Of a stretch of 64,000 bases of DNA, positions 35,061 to 48,231 are shown in pieces. A program made the translations under genes and the position numbers. Positions within the stretch are counted from its first letter, which is position 1, and every line of letters starts with the position of its first letter. The DNA is from Pardosa pseudoannulata (taxonomy: Eukaryota; Arthropoda; Arachnida; Araneae; Lycosidae): NCBI GenBank assembly GCA_032207245.1, contig JAGEOH010000241.1, positions 1-64,000 on the forward strand. The letters run 5' to 3'. The notes beneath the pieces were generated by a model. That model ran no database searches, had not been told where the DNA came from, and saw only the letters and a list, made by a program, of their open reading frames with translations.

Positions 35061-37114
35061 ATACTGATAACAATTCTCCACAAAACAAGAAAAATGACCC
35101 AATTCAACTAAAAAATAAATAAAAATATAAATAAATAAACCTAAATCCAACAAGATAGTCATGCCTAAATTGCATAAGCAATAATGCAGGTGACTAAAGT
35201 TTCTATGCCTTTGATTAAGGAGTACATAGCTAAATGGTAAAGTAAAATACATTTAACAAATTACCAATACAATCAATGTACAAAATATATTTACATGTTA
35301 TAAACATACACAAGAAGCAAAATGCAATGGAGAGTGAGACTCATTAAGAATAATATAAAAGTATTATGCAAATTACAAAACTACAAATTCATGCTTAATT
35401 GTAAAATTTTTCCATTTAAATTGTTAAACCCCTGTTTTGACTGCAGATTTCCAATATTAACTGGTTTAAAAATTTTGAAAATTTTTTTTCTTCACATCAT
35501 CACCAATGCTACAGTCATGTACAAGTTCCACTGAACCCTCTTTGAAACCTCACCAGCATAAAGCAGCACTGTGAAATAATTTAGCTTGTTGACTAGGTAT
35601 AGCATCATGTCCCATAAGAATTTGATTAATATGAAAATTACTTTGTAGTTGATGGACACCAAAGTTAGAAAATATACAGTATAAATTTCTGTCTTTACTG
35701 TTGTTATTCTATAACCTTTGCCAACTTTTCATATCTTCATCTTGTTCTTTATTTGATCAACTATCTTACTTAGGACGTCAACTTAATCTTTCTGATTCTC
35801 TTTTTTTGCTTATAGGTCCACATTTTCATAAAAACTTTTCCCAGGATGGGTATAAAAACTGTACTTTATTCTAGATTTTTTGATAATATATCCAATTTCA
35901 TTTATAAATACATAGTTACTAAATGTAGAAATCATCTGCAATGAATCAAATATTATATAGAGTTTTTAAATTTCCACCTTTTGGCAAAATCAGTGCCTTT
36001 AGCAATTGTTATAATTTTTGCTATGAAATCATTCTTTTTAAGGTTTTTCTTATTAAACAAAACTTTGAATCCTATTGCAGATAACAATAGGGATCACCCC
36101 TGCCAAAATTTGCAGAACCTGAGTTGAGACCACTTTATATGTTTTGGTAATTTTCAGTAAAGTAATATGTTGTAAATTTGTCAGCATATTCTAGCTTTTA
36201 TATATAATAGCATAACTAAACACTTAAAAATTCACTTTTATGACTGAAGACTTAAAAATAATGTTTAGAATGAATATTAAGAATATATGGTGAATATGTG
36301 TAAAAATTTTAAATACATTTTTAAATTATAATGTATTCTTTAGTGAGTAAATATTTAAAGCTCCTCTATCATCAGAATTTTTTATTTCTGAGAAGTTACT
36401 TTTGTTTAGAAGTTGAAGTTGTTATTTTGTTTTACTAAATTTAAGTTTCGCAATATGATTAATTTTTTTGCATTATTACTCTTTTAGAACATAAGTCACA
36501 ACAATTAGTGTAACTTTATGGGATGAATTGAGTAATAGGGTATTATTTTTGAAATTATCTCTAAATATTTATAATTAATGATTAATATTAATGATTTATT
36601 GTAAATCCAGCCTTCTGTTTGGTTAATTAAGACTTTCAAATAAAGTTTTAGAATATCTATAGTAGATAATGTAGAAATAAAAAATTTAAATAAATCTTGT
36701 ATGTTTCGTATTATCAATTGAATATGATAGTTTATTACAAACAACTATTTACCAGTAATAAATATTTGTTTGCAATGTTGCTTGTGGGCTGCTATGGTAT
36801 GATGTTAAATAGCATGTCTTCATCTGTGATATGACCAGAGTTGTAGTTTTTTTTTTTTTTGGGGGGGGGCATCTTTCCTGGGTACAATTTGAGGATTTGC
36901 CAAATTCATATTACGAAAAGTTTTTATCCATTCTTAAATGCTCTAAACAATAAATAAAAAACATTTTCATACTCTCCATCAATATGCATTTTTCTTTTTC
37001 TTATGCTTTTTTTTTTAAAGTACCTTTCTGTTTTTGAAGCATGCAGCTATGGAGCAACATGCCCAAAGTCTGAATGCAGAATTGAGTTTTGGTGTCCAAA
37101 TTAGTCCATAGACT

Positions 37115-37149
<35 letters not shown>

Positions 37150-38027
37150 AAACTATCTATACTTTTTTTTTTTTTTTTTTTGACAAATGAAACTATCTTG
37201 ACTCTTAAAATTATTCAGAGGTTGAAAATTGCTGTGGAAGAATTTTTTTTAAATTATCAAACATCAGAACGCTTTATGGTGTTGTAGGTTGAACTGGCCT
37301 TGTTAGTGTTTTTTCAACTCCTCTTCTTAGCCCACTCTCCTGTTTCTAATCATGGATGTTGTTGGTGCTTCAACCACATTTGGCGAAATTGGCGTGCTTG
37401 CAGCTTGCGTGCGTGGCATGCTTGCAGCGTGGCGTTTGAAATCTGGTGAGGGGATCGTAACTCAACAAATTGATACATAAACAAAAACAACATTTTGAGG
37501 AAAAATTTAGGGATGAGGGAGGGTAGGCGGGATCTCATCCAGCAAAAAACTCTTTGACTTAAAAGAAACTGTATTTTGAGTGGAGGTTGAAGAGGAGTTG
37601 TAAAATTGAAAAAAAAATTTCAAATCTCTTATTATCTAACCATCCCCATGAGCGGTCATTATTATATTAGTCCTTAAGTCCATGAGTATGTGTGTATATG
37701 ACAAAAAACTATTACTAATAGTCTTGAAAAATATGTATTATAGAATTTTTGGTTCACAAAGTTGTTTGCAAAGCAATAACCAGCAAGTACTAAATTAAGT
37801 TATATTCTATTTCTTTTCTTCACACAGGCCCACTCTAAATGCCACTGTGCAAATGTTTAATGATCACTTTTATGCAGTGGCATTCAGGGGTACTTTTATG
37901 TATGGCAGTTATTAAGAGAACATTGCTTGTGGTTAACACTTGAGTTAAAGTTTTATTGACACAAAAATATGAAAAAAAGTTTTACATTAAATGTGTAGAT
38001 ATTTTGTGCTTTCCTATATCTTATACT

Positions 38028-38220
38028 AAAACAAGCCGAAGTAGTTCAATTGGCAAAGGCGTCCAGCTCATAACTGACAGATTGTGGGATACACTGTGTT
38101 CATTAATGGTGGCTGGGGCATGTAAAAAAGATTCTTGGTTGCAGTGTTCTCCAGGTTCCCAAATGTTATTTCTGGAAACAGCAGGCCAAGCCTGAGGGTC
38201 TTCTGCTTGCATTTTTATCC
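38028..38220 (+). repeat. tRNA-derived SINE-like fragment
   Basis: The segment GTAGTTCAATTGGCAAAGG resembles a tRNA D-arm/A box, followed by GCTCATAAC like an anticodon arm with CAT and a degraded B box region (AGATTGTGGGATACA). The rest looks unrelated to tRNA. No clear target duplication was found, so either an old SINE or a tRNA pseudogene. Confidence 0.4.
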
Positions 38221-39494
38221 TTTTCTTACTTCTTTTTTTAGTAAATTTTTTACTTATATCGGACATGCTAACTACTACTCCAGATTCTCTGGAGTTGCTC
38301 TGGTGAAAGGAGAAAAATGCATAACTCCGGAAAATAACAAAATTTTGAACAGCTGAAAGATTACAATTCAGCAAATAAATACAAAAGTTTTGCAAAATAT
38401 AATGCTAAATATTACTCTTCCCGCATAGTAATACTGCATGTTAAAGAGTTTTCAGTACTGTGTGGAAAAACCAAACTGAATTTAGATTAAATTTGAGTAG
38501 ACAACTCTAGAATCCCTGATAATAGAAAAATGGAAATATTTTAATCATTGTCGATGTTGCAACAAGAAATATTATTCTGAAAATTAAGTTGTTAAAGATA
38601 AAAACAGCTACTCATACATTTTAAATGCATAAATTTTAAATTACCTTTTACAGTTTACTACTGTGTAAATATTTTAAGTTATAATTTAGAAATATAAATT
38701 CTAATTTAGAATCCAATAAGATATGTAGTTAAATATGATCTGTAATTAGCATGTTAAAATTTCAAACCACGCTGTTGCTCTGGATACAAGTGCCTGAATG
38801 TTGACATGTCTGTTATATGTCTGATCTGAGTAGGTTTCTGTCAATCATAATTTTCTTTGTCAGTGAGGTTTTTAACAAAATTTAAGGACTCCTTTAAAAA
38901 GTTCTTGATTATCTTCTCTTTTATAGAGGTATGTAAAGGGTTGATACTCTTTATAAAGACTGAAATAGATTTTTGTGTCCAACAGCCTGTATGAACTTCA
39001 CATCTAGTTACCAGTTTGGATTTAATTAAGGTTCTCAAATAAAGATTTTATTCAATTCATAATTTCAATTAGGTTTTAGATTTGTTACATAACAGCAATA
39101 GAAAAATTTTTGAAAGAAAATAAACCCCCTTATTTTCATAAAATTAATAACACATTTATTTAATATTCTTAAGAAATATAAACTGAAAAAAATGAAAGGG
39201 CTCTATTTGGCATTTAATTTTTGCACTCCACTAACATAACAAAAACTAGACTTTTGGCAAGATTGTTTAAAGGGAACAATATAAGGGAACCTAGAAAAAA
39301 TATGTATTAATTACAGGACATAAAATGTTAAATACATTTCTTTCTTCAAACATATATTGTTACCCATGTATACAAAATATATACTGTCTACCAATACATA
39401 TTTGGACACCTATCAAATGACGATATCTGCGGTCCTGAGCTACATCATGGCCTTTGCTGGTATACATCGTGTAGGAAACAGCATCCCCAAACAA

Positions 39495-39720
39495 CACACC
39501 GATCTCTATCAGACGTCTATAATACGTCACCTCATAAAAACGCCTTCCTCTATAAGACGTCGAAAAATATCGAGATCGCGTCTTATGGAGCTCTATAGGA
39601 GTTCCGAGGTGTGCTCTCCTTGAGATCTATAAGACGTCGATGAAATCCACGCGCCGCTCTATAGCACGTCTATAAGAGCGACAATTTCGACTTGGAGGGT
39701 ACGCGATTTAGATGTTTTTA
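39495..39720. repeat. Subterminal repeat cluster, left (TATAAGACGTC words)
   Basis: Within about 220 bp there are at least five variants of TATAAGACGTC or its complement GACGTCTATA (near 39511, 39544, 39570, 39628 and 39667), plus CTCTATA half-words. AGACGTCT is palindromic, a likely protein-binding site. Such clusters of short degenerate words at both ends are characteristic of CACTA/EnSpm elements. Confidence 0.7.
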
Positions 39721-39947
39721 GATCTTAAAAGGACGTGCTATTCCCCTGCAAAACGTTGTTTATTTGTTCTTAATAAATTAGCTTAATTTAATTTGAATAA
39801 TTTGCAGTCTATTAGAACACTTACGCAAAAATAGCTGCTACGGTGATTTTAAAAATAAAAGTAAATTTACAGAAGTATAACAAAATGTATAAAAATTACG
39901 GTATTTATATTAAGGTAATAATCAGGGTGTTAACTCATAATATTCTT

Positions 39948-40125
39948 CAATTTTTTCGAGGCAAAAAACTAAATATTTCTCCAAGCTTCAATTGCAGTTT
40001 TCTTTGTGATACAAACCATAAACACATGTATATTTACATATATATGTGTGTGTTTGTTTTGTATCATGAAAAGAACTGTAATGGAAACCTAGAAAGTTTT
40101 AACTGTTTCGCCCCCCGAAAATTTG
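39948..40125. repeat. Imperfect inverted repeat (foldback) of ~80-bp arms
   Basis: GTTTTCTTTGTGATACAAAC (about 39993-40013) pairs with TTTTGTATCATGAAAAGAAC (about 40055-40078), and pairing continues outward through CGAGGCAAAAAACT and AGTTTTAACTGTTTCGCC. It could fold into one long hairpin. Either a MITE or part of the CACTA-like block. Confidence 0.6.
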
Positions 40126-41779
40126 AGTTTGCATCCTGATTATTACTAAAATAATATATATATACCTTTATTTTTATACATTTTATTATACTTCCATATA
40201 TTTACTTTTTAAATCACTCTAGCAGTTATTTTCGCCTAAGTGTCCTAGTCCAATGCAAATTGTTAAAAATAAATCAAGCTTATTATTAAAAGCAAATATA
40301 CATATGTATTATAAATGTATAAAGAATACATAATTTTTATCTAATTCAACAGTTTAACGATGGCCATTTTAGCATAAATGAATTGGAAGCTTTTAAAAGC
40401 ACATCAAATATTGGGATAGCAGATAATTGGGATAACACATAATATAATGCATATCTACTTAGTTTAAAAATAAATTTAATTAACTTTCAGAAAGAAATTT
40501 GAATACTGAATTAAATAAACTTATAAAGCTCATCTAAAAAATATTTAAAAAAAATTTTAGAGATTTTGAGAGTAAAAACTCATGGTTTTCTTTACTTTAC
40601 CTAAATTATCTTAATATATGCTTTTATTTATTAAAAAGTTAATAAATTTTTCAATTAATAAAGTCCAACAAAATATATGTACTAATTTATTATTAAACTA
40701 AGATTTTTTTTACTTCCATTTTGCAGATAGACATAAGTAAGAATTAAAACATTAAACCAAATGATAAACATTTTAACTTCTCAAATTATTCTATTTTAGC
40801 TAACTATTTGTTTTTATTTGAATTTTATGCTTGTAACATTTTTATCTCATTTGATAGCCCTTTCCTATCTTTTACTTCAATTATTTGTGATTTTTCTTGT
40901 TTCTTCTGCTTTTAAAGATCAGTAAAATACAGAGTCATATAGCACTTAAATATTTAGAATAATTTTTAAATATTCTACTAGAAAAACTCAAAAATATATT
41001 ATACAACATCATAAACTTATTTTAAAGTAGCTACACTTCCTTCTGGTTTCTTTATGCATTCTTTATTATTATAAAACCTTGTTACAAATTTGTGGTACCT
41101 TGTGGGGTACAATTAGAAGCATTTGGGAAATAAAATTTAGCTTCTGTAATGCATTCAACTTTGACATCTACCCAATACTGACCTAATTTGCTGTTTCCTT
41201 GATTGTAAATTTCTTTTTTTCAATACCAAGTACACTGGTAAACATTATTTTAGTCTATCAGTTTTATCTGCATCATCATAACAAATCATCATAAACCATC
41301 TGTTTTTCAACAAGAATCTCAAAGCATAAAAGTAAATATTTAAAAATTAATGCTTTATCAACAATAAAAAAAGGTCTATAATGGAAATTCCCTTAGTTGA
41401 TTTAAATTTGAATAGTGATCTTTAACATAGTTCCTGTACTAATTTTATGAAAAAATTATTTACAATAAATTTAAGTAATATAATTATAGTAACTGAAGCA
41501 TAAAAAATATTAGATTTTCCAGATGAGTTTATTTTAACTTAATTGTTCTAATTAATGAATATACATTTTAAAACTGAAAATTAATTTGAATATTAAAATA
41601 CCATTTATATTTGCTTGAAAATAAATTTCTCTCTTTAAAGGTAATGTGATATCTAAAATATGATATTATTTGTCATAAGTTTTTGACAGTTCAAACCAGT
41701 TTTTGATGTTCTGTCATGCCAAAAACCCAAAACTGCAACTGCATACTGTTTGAATACAGATCATATCTTTCTGTTTTTA

Positions 41780-41780
41780 A

Positions 41781-41813
<33 letters not shown>
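41780..41813. repeat. Poly(A) run
   Basis: About 34 consecutive A, next to the end of the DUF4806-like remnant. Confidence 0.9.
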
Positions 41814-41817
<4 letters not shown>

Positions 41818-41875
41818 TACTATTGCAAAAAAGTATAAATATTTTACTAAAATTCTTTATTGAATACAAAATATT

Positions 41876-42799
<924 letters not shown>

Positions 42800-43489
42800 A
42801 CCAAGTCACTGAGGCTTATGTCACTGGTCTGGAAAGTACTTAATAATAAAAACAATTTATATGTAGAATATAAATATGAATTCAGACAACATACAACCTA
42901 AATAGTGCTGAAAATATGAGAAAAATCAAAGCAAACAAATTATGAAATAATTCATTGATACAAATGGAAACATTATAATTAAAGTAAATTAAAATGTAAA
43001 TTATACAACAAACACTTGCTACTAACAATACAATATATTTACCAGACTATAATTCACAACATTCTAATACTTATCAGAGTACACAAATATACTAACCTAC
43101 AGTTCTTTAGTGTTGATATTTAGTTTAAAATTTCTTCTATCATTTGAATTTCTTCCCTTGTCAACTAGTCCTTTCTTTAAAGTAAATATAATTCCTCTGG
43201 ATAAATAAAACAAAAAAGGATTTCAGCTAGCTAGGTCAAGGTTGAATCCCAATGAAAAAACTGATCTTTTCACTTTAACTGAAAAATATCAAACATAATC
43301 GAAGAAACACAAGCATCAATTTAAAGTTTTATTTATTATATATAAAATTTGAAAGACTTTTAAAACACTTTGCTTATAGCATATTTGGCACCTTGATTTA
43401 CTACAAAACTTTTTATATCTATTCTAGAACAATCATAAAATTTGCACATTATTTAATTTAGAAGTGTAATATTTGTTTCTTAAAATTAA

Positions 43490-43870
43490 AATTTAGTACT
43501 CTTCTTGTGTGTTAAGTTCACCAGACCATTTAGTGTGTTCTTCCTTTAATTTAAAACTATTAACAAAAACTGTTTCATTTGTGTCTGAAAAATTTTGTGG
43601 ATTCAAATACTTTATCAACTAGCTGTTGTAAATATCACAATCAAAAGCTTTCAAGTCAATTTTTATTGACTTGAAAGTCTATTCAATTATAAAACATTCA
43701 ATTTCATACCACTTTGAATAAATTTATTAATTTCAACAATAAAATCTGCTAAATATTCTGACACATCTGATGACTTTTAAAAACTATGAAATATGTCTAT
43801 TAGAAAAAATTCATAGTATACTTCTAGAAGCATTTTAAATTTTTCTAAATCTATAAAAAAGAAACTATAA
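43490..43870 (-). pseudogene. TNP2-like (CACTA/EnSpm-type) transposase remnant
   Basis: Minus-strand frames give, in order, VYYEFFLIDIFHS, KSSDVSEYLADFIVEINKF, IQSGMKLN, then IDLKAFDCDIYNS, then TNETVFVNSFKLKEEHTKW. This order corresponds to the animal TNP2-like transposase segment IGIYHGxxKPxDVxEFLxxFVxE, then LRAFxCDAP, then RTDxSFxxxxxxxHH. Stops, one frame change and a 25-bp palindromic insertion interrupt it. It lies upstream (on the same strand) of the DUF4806-like remnant, as a two-gene transposon would have it. An acceptor-like TTTTTATAG precedes it. Confidence 0.55.
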
Positions 43871-44079
43871 GAAAATATTCTAACAGACATAATAATATAT
43901 TAAAGGCAACTCTAGATAGAGGCAGTATAAGGAAATACAATATAATTTGTGTGTAATTTACAATGGGAATTATTATTTAGTACTTACAGGAATTTATAAA
44001 CAAATGAAGATGACGCTCCACACTCAATAATAATATACAGCGTAGTAGTTTGTTCACCAGACTATAGATGGCGCTTTGG

Positions 44080-44325
44080 GAGGAGGTGATCTAAAAGAGC
44101 TCTATAAGACGTCTATATCAAAATATGAACTGATACAGGCTACGTCTATTAAAAGTCGAAACCTGGAGGACTTATAGATGTACATAACACGTCTTAGATA
44201 TCTAACAGACGTCGAAATCACACACGACCATTAGACATCTATTTTTTTAATCTTATAGAGTTCTATAGCACGTCCTGGATGTCATAGATGAATTTCGATC
44301 TCTATTAGACGGCTATAAGCTCTAT
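44080..44325. repeat. Subterminal repeat cluster, right (GACGTC words)
   Basis: Counterpart of the left cluster: CTCTATAAGACGTCTATA near 44099-44116, then ACGTCTATTAAAAG, ACACGTCTTAG, CAGACGTCG, AGACATCTAT, TATAGCACGTCC and AGACGGCTATAAG up to 44320. Words occur in both orientations. Confidence 0.7.
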
Positions 44326-45462
44326 GTGGTTGTGTGGGTCGGTAACAACAACCGATGGTCCTCATTTGCTAGGAGTTTCAACAGGCATCCAGGAGAATTG
44401 TAAAGTTAGTTTTTCTTTTCTATCACAGGTGTCCAAATACTTATTGGTAGACAGTGTATTTGTATGTATGTATTGCAATGCGGCAAAATAAAATTAAAAA
44501 AAATGAAATATGCCAGATAAAAATAGAAAAGAAATTAAAAGCACTAAAAAGTAACCCAAGTACAAAAATATTAAGATTTATATGATTTTAAAGCCAAATT
44601 TAAGCACTACTATATGAATTAAGTTATTTAATAGATCATTATTTTAGCATGTAATCAAAAAGAAAGTCTCAAATTCTGCCAAGATGCAATCAAACTCAAT
44701 TCATGTTAAAATAACTTTGAACAAATTGATCTGGGCAAAACTTTTGTAGGATTGACTTGAATCACCATACAAAACTTTCTGCAGATTGATTCAGCCATTG
44801 AGGAATGCATGCACACATACAAAACTTTGTATGTTTATAATCCACAATAATTTGCTGTAATACAAACTTAATTTATTTTAACTAATAGCTATTATTCCTG
44901 ATTAATATTTTCATTTTAAAGATCATTTATATTCTAACTTGTTATACAGATGTGTAATAAATTTTATTTAAAAGTTATTTGCAATAAAATTTATTAAAAG
45001 TAATTGGATAGTGTAGTTTCTTTTTCATTAAGGAATATTTACAGTTTTAACTGAAATTGATTTTTCATTCTTAGCCTGTTTTAGCATATTTCTAAGAAAT
45101 TATCTATTTTGTTTACCTTTGTATGTATGTATGTGTATATATACACACATACTTTTAAAGCAATTTTTTTTGTTTATTTTTTAGTACCTACTATAATTCA
45201 TTGTAGAAATTGATATTGGTAATAAATCATATATTTAGAGATTTAAATTGCACAATAAATTGCACAAACTAAAAAAATAAATTATATATTTTTGGTATTA
45301 AAAAACTAAAAACTAATTTACTAAGAATGATTTTAAGAAAAGTATGCTTTAAATTTTAATGTCACCATTCAATAACTAGTTATCAGTTTTGAAACTATTT
45401 TTTTAGAAAACTAAATTGTTATTGTTCATGCTTCAATAATTGTTTTAATTATTTTATTAAAG

Positions 45463-45608
45463 GTCACAAATTGAAAAAAATGTGCAGAAATGGGTAAAAA
45501 ATGTGGACATATTTTCTAAAGATTTTATCTTTGTTCCAATAAATAGACATGAACATTGGTATTTAGCTGTTATTTGTTATATTTCACAACTGAACAAAAA
45601 TTCTGATG
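45463..45608 (+). CDS. SENP6/7: SENP6/7-like SUMO protease, catalytic exon with the active-site His
   Basis: 146-bp exon between TTATTAAAG and GATG|GTAAGA, phase 2 in and phase 1 out. It encodes [20 protein letters not shown], then [13 protein letters not shown], the strand that in SENP6/7 carries the catalytic His followed by Trp (HW). Of all the exons found, this one has the closest match to the family. Confidence 0.93.
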
Positions 45609-46329
45609 GTAAGAAAGTATACTTAATTTTTTAATTCAATAATTTAGTTATTTTAAATTGTATATATTTTGCAAAATCTTGTTTTCTTTTATATTTTATA
45701 TTTTATTATTTATTGTTCAATAAGAAAGATAAACAAATCTTTATTCCATTCAAGGCTGTAACTAGTATTCAGTTTGGGGGGGGGGGTTTCAAACTTGAAT
45801 CATTTTTTAAGTAAGAAAACCCCTATGAACTTAGTAAAAAATTGTATAAAATTTAATATATATAAGTCTGTGAACAATGTTGTGCAATATATTTTAATAA
45901 ATTTCTAAAACAATTTAAAGCAAGTATATTAAAATTTAAAAATGTTGATACAAATTTTTAAAAATTGAACTTTTTAATAAAGAGTTAAATTTTGATTATG
46001 AATGCAGTTTTTAAACAATTTATATTTAAAAACATACTTTTATTTCAATGTTAAAATGCAAACGAATGAATTTCATAATTTTGGAATTAAGAGGATAGCT
46101 AAGGCTCGATGACCTCTAGCTCCCACCTGGCTGTGACCTTGATTCCATTATAACTGAAAATTATATTAAGTGTAATTTAAAAGTATTTTCTAAATGTATG
46201 TAGAAATTTGGTAAAATTTGGTAGACCATATAGTAGGTAGTGTGTTCTATTATGCTTGCTTATTTGGAAAGTTATGGTAATTTTTTTTTATGAAACAAGG
46301 GCTACATTGGGACCTACTGCCAACTCTGA

Positions 46330-46440
46330 ATGATTAGAAACATCCATGTCTTCAAGGATATTCAAACTCACAATCTCCAGTACTGGGAAGCACTTATGTC
46401 CTCTTTGTTTGGTAATCACCTGACATAGTTCATTTTGTAT
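46330..46440 (-). repeat. SINE copy, minus strand (same family as 52801-52988)
   Basis: On the minus strand the words CAGTACTGGAGATTGTGAGTT, GAAGACATGGATGTTT and ATTCAGAG line up in order with GTACTGGAGTTTGCAGGCTT, GGCATGGATGTTT and GTTCAGAG in the copy at 52801. It is degraded, and no duplication was found. Confidence 0.55.
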
Positions 46441-47000
46441 ATTGAATAAAAGCAGCTTACTTGTTGTAGTGTAAAAAATTTGTTAGATAAATTAATAATT
46501 AAATTCTTTGGGTTGAGAATCAAAGTAAAAGTTGAAATATACATTTATATAATATACAGTCTGTATCGGTTATATGGTCAGCTCAGCGGTCCAGAAAAAT
46601 CAGACCATATAAGTAGGGTGACCATATATGCGGAACAATACAACCCTATTGAATTATGGAAGGATTATACTCACCTATCAGAATGTAGTACTCATCAACA
46701 ACTAATTATATTTTTAAGAACATTTTAAAAATTAATTTGAGAAGTAAAAACTACGTTAAAAATAAGCAATATTTTATTTTTAGAAAATTTATTGGCTTAC
46801 TTTACTAATCAAAGTACTGACGATGAGTGTACACAAACAAGGCGAAAAGGGATGAAAGAGATTAAAATAAAGGCTTGAATTAAGGTCCTCTCCAATTTCA
46901 CACTGATTTAAAAAAAAATTTGTTGAAAACAGGAAATTGACCCTATAACCGGTAACAAAAAAAAAGAAAATGACTGTATAAGTGCTGAGCTTTAACACAT

Positions 47001-47590
47001 TGTAAGGAATGTGCACCCACGACTTTGTGTGCTCGGCAATGACATCGGCAGAATCACCCCATTTGACCCCTTTCACATGGCGTTTCTTGGGGGAAGTAAG
47101 AAACGGACCGGCAAAAAGGGGGCCGATAAGGATTCTCGGTGTCGTGGTTTTGTTTTTTCAGGGCCTCGGAGAAGGAGGTGGTGCTCTCTTCGGTGGGGGC
47201 TCAAGTTTCCAGACCCCCCCCCCCACCGAAGAAGGGAGGTTTCTGCAAGAGTTCAGCGGAGTTCACGGAGATTGAGGGAGTCGAGATTGGGCCAGCAGCC
47301 GAGAAACATCTCTCTGCGCTTATGTGAAAGGAAAGTGAATGCTCGGTCACTTTAAAATATTTAGCTAGGACTGGCTCTGAGACTCACTTTTGAGATGTCA
47401 TTTTCTTTAATTGTTTTTTTTCTTTATGTTGTGTAAATAAATCTTTATTTCGTCTGTAAGAGTTTTCCGATGAATTATTTTGAAGATATGCATCCCAGCG
47501 ACAGTTTAAGAACGTACCTGCCCCAGTAAAGTAGGCGGGCAGGTCTCACGCTAAAACGTAGCGCACCGGTAGTAAAGAGGGTGCGTTACA
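47001..47590 (+). repeat. 5' LTR of element B
   Basis: Pairs with 50952-51540. AATAAA at 47436-47441, followed by a T/G-rich stretch, is the likely LTR polyadenylation signal. Confidence 0.93.
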
Positions 47591-48231
47591 TATCGTGGTG
47601 TCAGGAGTGGGGTCTGTCACCTGGATGCGGAAAAAGGAAACGTCGGAAATTTGGAGACTACGGCAAGAAACTGGAGGTATCATCGGCAACTGCGAGAACG
47701 ACACAGTGTCCCAGGAGTGAATCATCGGCAACGTCGCGGCAACTGGGACAGAGTCATCGGCAGAGGAGCGCCCGGGGAACAGGAGAAGCAATCCCGCTGC
47801 GGAGCTGGAGCTGTGTGGAGTACTCCGGAAGCGTGCTGATGAAGGGAAATATGGTTCTGCTAGTGTTGACCGTCAGAAAAGGTAGGCGCATGAACTGTGC
47901 TCGTTTTCTTCCCTGTTTTTCTCATGCTAAGTTAATTCGGTGCAAAGGGTCGCGCGCGAATTAGGAAATGTTTTGTTTGGGATAGGCTTCGCGTTTCTAT
48001 TGTTGTGTTTATTTTCGTTACTCAGTTTATTATTTCAGTGTGTTTTGCATGTATTTAGTGTTAATGCTATATATAAAATGCTAGGCTCTTCAATATCCTG
48101 TTTTGCTTGTGTATAATGTTTAATTCTGCTACAGAAGGTATTGTGTGATTTTTTTAAGGGTATTTGCTCGTGTTGAAGCTTTAGAATTATTCTCAAATAG
48201 CTGCGGGGTAGATAAGCATTTTATTATTAAA
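47591..48231 (+). other. Leader of element B with a primer-binding-like site
   Basis: TGGTGTCAGGAGTGGGGTC begins four to five bases after the LTR. It matches the same position in element A. The tRNA was not identified. The remainder, about 600 bp, is non-coding leader; an upstream open stretch from 48145 lacks an ATG. Confidence 0.7.

Noticed and set aside
37340..37560. GC-richer patch with GCTTGCAGC repeats, possible short gene on the minus strand
   Set aside because: The open frame is short and without family resemblance or splice context.
47009..47355. Open frames inside the LTRs of element B (also 50960-51304)
   Set aside because: Present in both LTRs but disagreeing in frame after the C-run; no independent support.
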